From: Streptosporangiaceae bacterium
GTDB taxonomy: Bacteria; Actinomycetota; Actinomycetes; Streptosporangiales; Streptosporangiaceae
Assembly: GCA_030041195.1 (NCBI GenBank)
Contig: JASHOI010000601.1
Location: 1 to 6,559, forward strand
DNA: 6,559 nt
Reading direction: 5' to 3'
The position numbers and the translations under genes are program-made. The notes under the pieces were generated by a model. The model was not told the origin of the DNA, searched no databases, and saw nothing but the letters and a program-made list of their open reading frames with translations. Positions 5,269 through 6,559 of the stretch are shown piece by piece (within the stretch, counting starts at the first letter, position 1; each line of letters opens with the position of its first letter).

Positions 5269-6279
5269 ATGAAGGTCCTGATCGCCGGGGGCGCTGGCTA
5301 CATCGGCAGCACGGTCGGGTCGGCCTGCCTGGATCGCGGGATTACCCCGGTGATCGTGGACAGCCTGGTCACGGGCAGGCGCAGGTTCGCGGCTGGCCGG
5401 GCGTTCTACGAGGGTGATATCGCGGACGGGCCGCTGATCGACCGTATTTTCGCCGACCACCCCGACATCGACGCGGTCATCCATTGCGCGGCGCTGATCG
5501 TGGTCCCCGACTCGGTTGCCGATCCGCTGGGGTACTACCGGGCGAACGTGGCCAAGAGCCTGGAGTTCGCCGCGCACCTGCTGCGCAACGGCTGCCAGCG
5601 CCTGATCTTCAGTTCGTCGGCCGCCATCTACGCCAGCAGTGCGGACCTGGTCGTCGACGAGGACTCGCCCCTCGATCCGCAGAGCCCCTACGCACGCACC
5701 AAGGCCGTGTGCGAGGCGATGTTCGCCGACATCGCCGCGGCGGAGCCGATCCGCGTGCTGTCGCTGCGGTATTTCAACCCGATCGGCGCGGACCCCAGGA
5801 TGCGGACCGGCCTGCAGCTGCCGCGGCCGACCCATGCCCTGGGGATGATGATCCAGGCGCACGACGAACGCGTTCCGTTCCTGGTCACCGGGACCGACTA
5901 CCCGACGCGAGACGGGTCGGGGATCAGGGACTACGTCCACGTCTGGGACCTGGCCACCGCTCACGTGGCGGCGGTCAGCAGGTTCGACACGCTGCCCGGG
6001 CCGGTGACCGTGATCAACCTGGGCACCGGCCGCGGCACCACGGTCTGGGAGCTGCTTGACGCGTTCAACAGCGTGGCCGACCGGCCGGTCGAGGCGCGCC
6101 GTGCCGGACGGCGGCCCGGTGACATCGCCGGCGCCTACACCCGCGCCGACCGCGCGAAGCGCCTGCTGGACTGGCAGGCGCGCTGCGACATCACCGAAGG
6201 AATCCGTCACTCGCTGCAGTGGGCCGCGATCCGGGACGAGGTCCTCCGCGATGATGCGGCGCCAGCGGGAGCCGCATGA
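5269..6279 (+). CDS. galE: UDP-glucose 4-epimerase family protein (GalE type)
   Basis: Predicted 336-residue cytoplasmic NAD-dependent epimerase of the extended short-chain dehydrogenase family, interconverting UDP-glucose and UDP-galactose or their N-acetyl forms. The Rossmann motif GGAGYIGS (7-14) is followed by Asp31, expected to bind the NAD ribose. The active site shows SSSAAIY (115-121) and YARTK (141-145), giving the Ser, Tyr141 and Lys145 triad. RYFNPIGAD (167-175) and RDYVHVWDLA (220-229) are GalE hallmarks, and length is normal. In GDIAGAY (284-290), Ala289 aligns with the residue that is Tyr299 in E. coli GalE and Cys307 in the human enzyme. A small residue there is known to admit N-acetylated substrates. 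The ATG has GAAAGGA six bases upstream. The gene diverges from the polysaccharide operon, fitting a role in UDP-sugar supply, but housekeeping galactose metabolism is equally possible. Its last 89 bases overlap the opposing GNAT gene. Confidence 0.92.
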   Translation: MKVLIAGGAGYIGSTVGSACLDRGITPVIVDSLVTGRRRFAAGRAFYEGDIADGPLIDRIFADHPDIDAVIHCAALIVVPDSVADPLGYYRANVAKSLEFAAHLLRNGCQRLIFSSSAAIYASSADLVVDEDSPLDPQSPYARTKAVCEAMFADIAAAEPIRVLSLRYFNPIGADPRMRTGLQLPRPTHALGMMIQAHDERVPFLVTGTDYPTRDGSGIRDYVHVWDLATAHVAAVSRFDTLPGPVTVINLGTGRGTTVWELLDAFNSVADRPVEARRAGRRPGDIAGAYTRADRAKRLLDWQARCDITEGIRHSLQWAAIRDEVLRDDAAPAGAA

Positions 6280-6559
6280 CCACCGCATCGGTGCCGGACG
6301 GCTGGTAGTAGCCCCGGCGCAGGCCGGCCTCGGCGAACCCGGTGCGCAGGTACAGCCCGCGGGCGCGAATGTTGTCGGCGCGCACGCACAGCACGACCTC
6401 GCGGCGGCCCAGGTCCGCGGCGGCGGCGATCAGGCCCGCGAGCATCGCGGTCCCGATGCCCCGCCCCTCCCGGTCGCCCCGCACCGCGATCGCCTGGATC
6501 TCGGCCGGGCCAGCGGCGGCCGCGTTCAGGCAGCCGTACCCGCTGACCGCTCCGTCCGC
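6191..6559 (-). CDS. GNAT-family N-acetyltransferase, C-terminal part (5' truncated by window edge)
   Basis: This is the 3' portion of a GNAT acetyltransferase, which transfers an acetyl group from acetyl-CoA to an amine. The frame is open from the right edge of the window to the TGA at 6193-6191, about 122 residues. The visible part includes GYGCLN followed by AEIQAIAV, matching strand beta-4. Next comes the acetyl-CoA pyrophosphate loop REGRGIGTAML with its downstream helix. NIRARGLYLRTGF then matches the conserved N-x-x-A-x-x-L-Y-x-x-x-G-F region of RimI-like enzymes. A GTG at 6484 could be read as a start but falls just before the acetyl-CoA loop and would discard half the fold, so the true start lies outside. 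The last 24 or so residues after VVMRLPLAP are a Pro/Arg/Gly-rich tail encoded antisense to the end of the epimerase gene. The substrate is unknown and a link to the polysaccharide genes is not evident. Confidence 0.85.
   Translation of the reverse strand, partial: ADGAVSGYGCLNAAAAGPAEIQAIAVRGDREGRGIGTAMLAGLIAAAADLGRREVVLCVRADNIRARGLYLRTGFAEAGLRRGYYQPSGTDAVVMRLPLAPHHRGGPRPGSRPTAASDGFLR

Overview
The window is GC-rich throughout its genes, with strong G/C bias at third codon positions, GTG and TTG starts, and overlapping stop/start codons. This points to a high-GC actinomycete. The protein families also fit a soil actinobacterium, but genus cannot be read from the sequence. No rRNA, tRNA, CRISPR array, insertion sequence or phage gene is visible.

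Layout from left to right. (1) 1-617, plus strand: C-terminal half of a major facilitator superfamily (MFS) exporter, cut by the window edge. (2) 618-801: short convergent spacer with inverted repeats and a G-rich tract. (3) 802-4851, minus strand: a compact four-gene operon in which every junction is a 4-base stop/start overlap (ATGA, GTGA, ATGA). In transcription order it encodes a multi-pass GT-C (ArnT/PMT-like) glycosyltransferase, a 52-residue single-pass membrane protein, a processive family-2 glycosyltransferase resembling hyaluronan synthase, and a membrane-anchored or secreted GH26-like glycoside hydrolase. (4) 4852-5268: an unusually AT-rich divergent control region (23 of 60 bases are G or C at 5041-5100) with a perfect 14-bp tandem repeat, an 8-bp inverted repeat and a 16-bp near-palindrome. 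(5) 5269-6279, plus strand: a UDP-hexose 4-epimerase (galE type). (6) 6191-6559, minus strand: the 3' part of a GNAT acetyltransferase, overlapping the epimerase tail to tail by 89 bp.

The central block reads as a synthase-dependent exopolysaccharide locus. The epimerase would supply a UDP-sugar and the synthase would polymerise and export the chain. The GH26-like enzyme would trim or release it outside the membrane, and the GT-C enzyme would add a lipid-linked sugar on the outer face. The small protein sits between the two transferases and is a candidate subunit of the synthase. The synthase keeps several hyaluronan synthase signatures but lacks the Ser-Gly-Pro motif, and no UDP-glucose dehydrogenase gene is present here. 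The polymer is therefore probably not hyaluronan, and its identity is unknown. The flanking MFS and GNAT genes look unrelated to the pathway.
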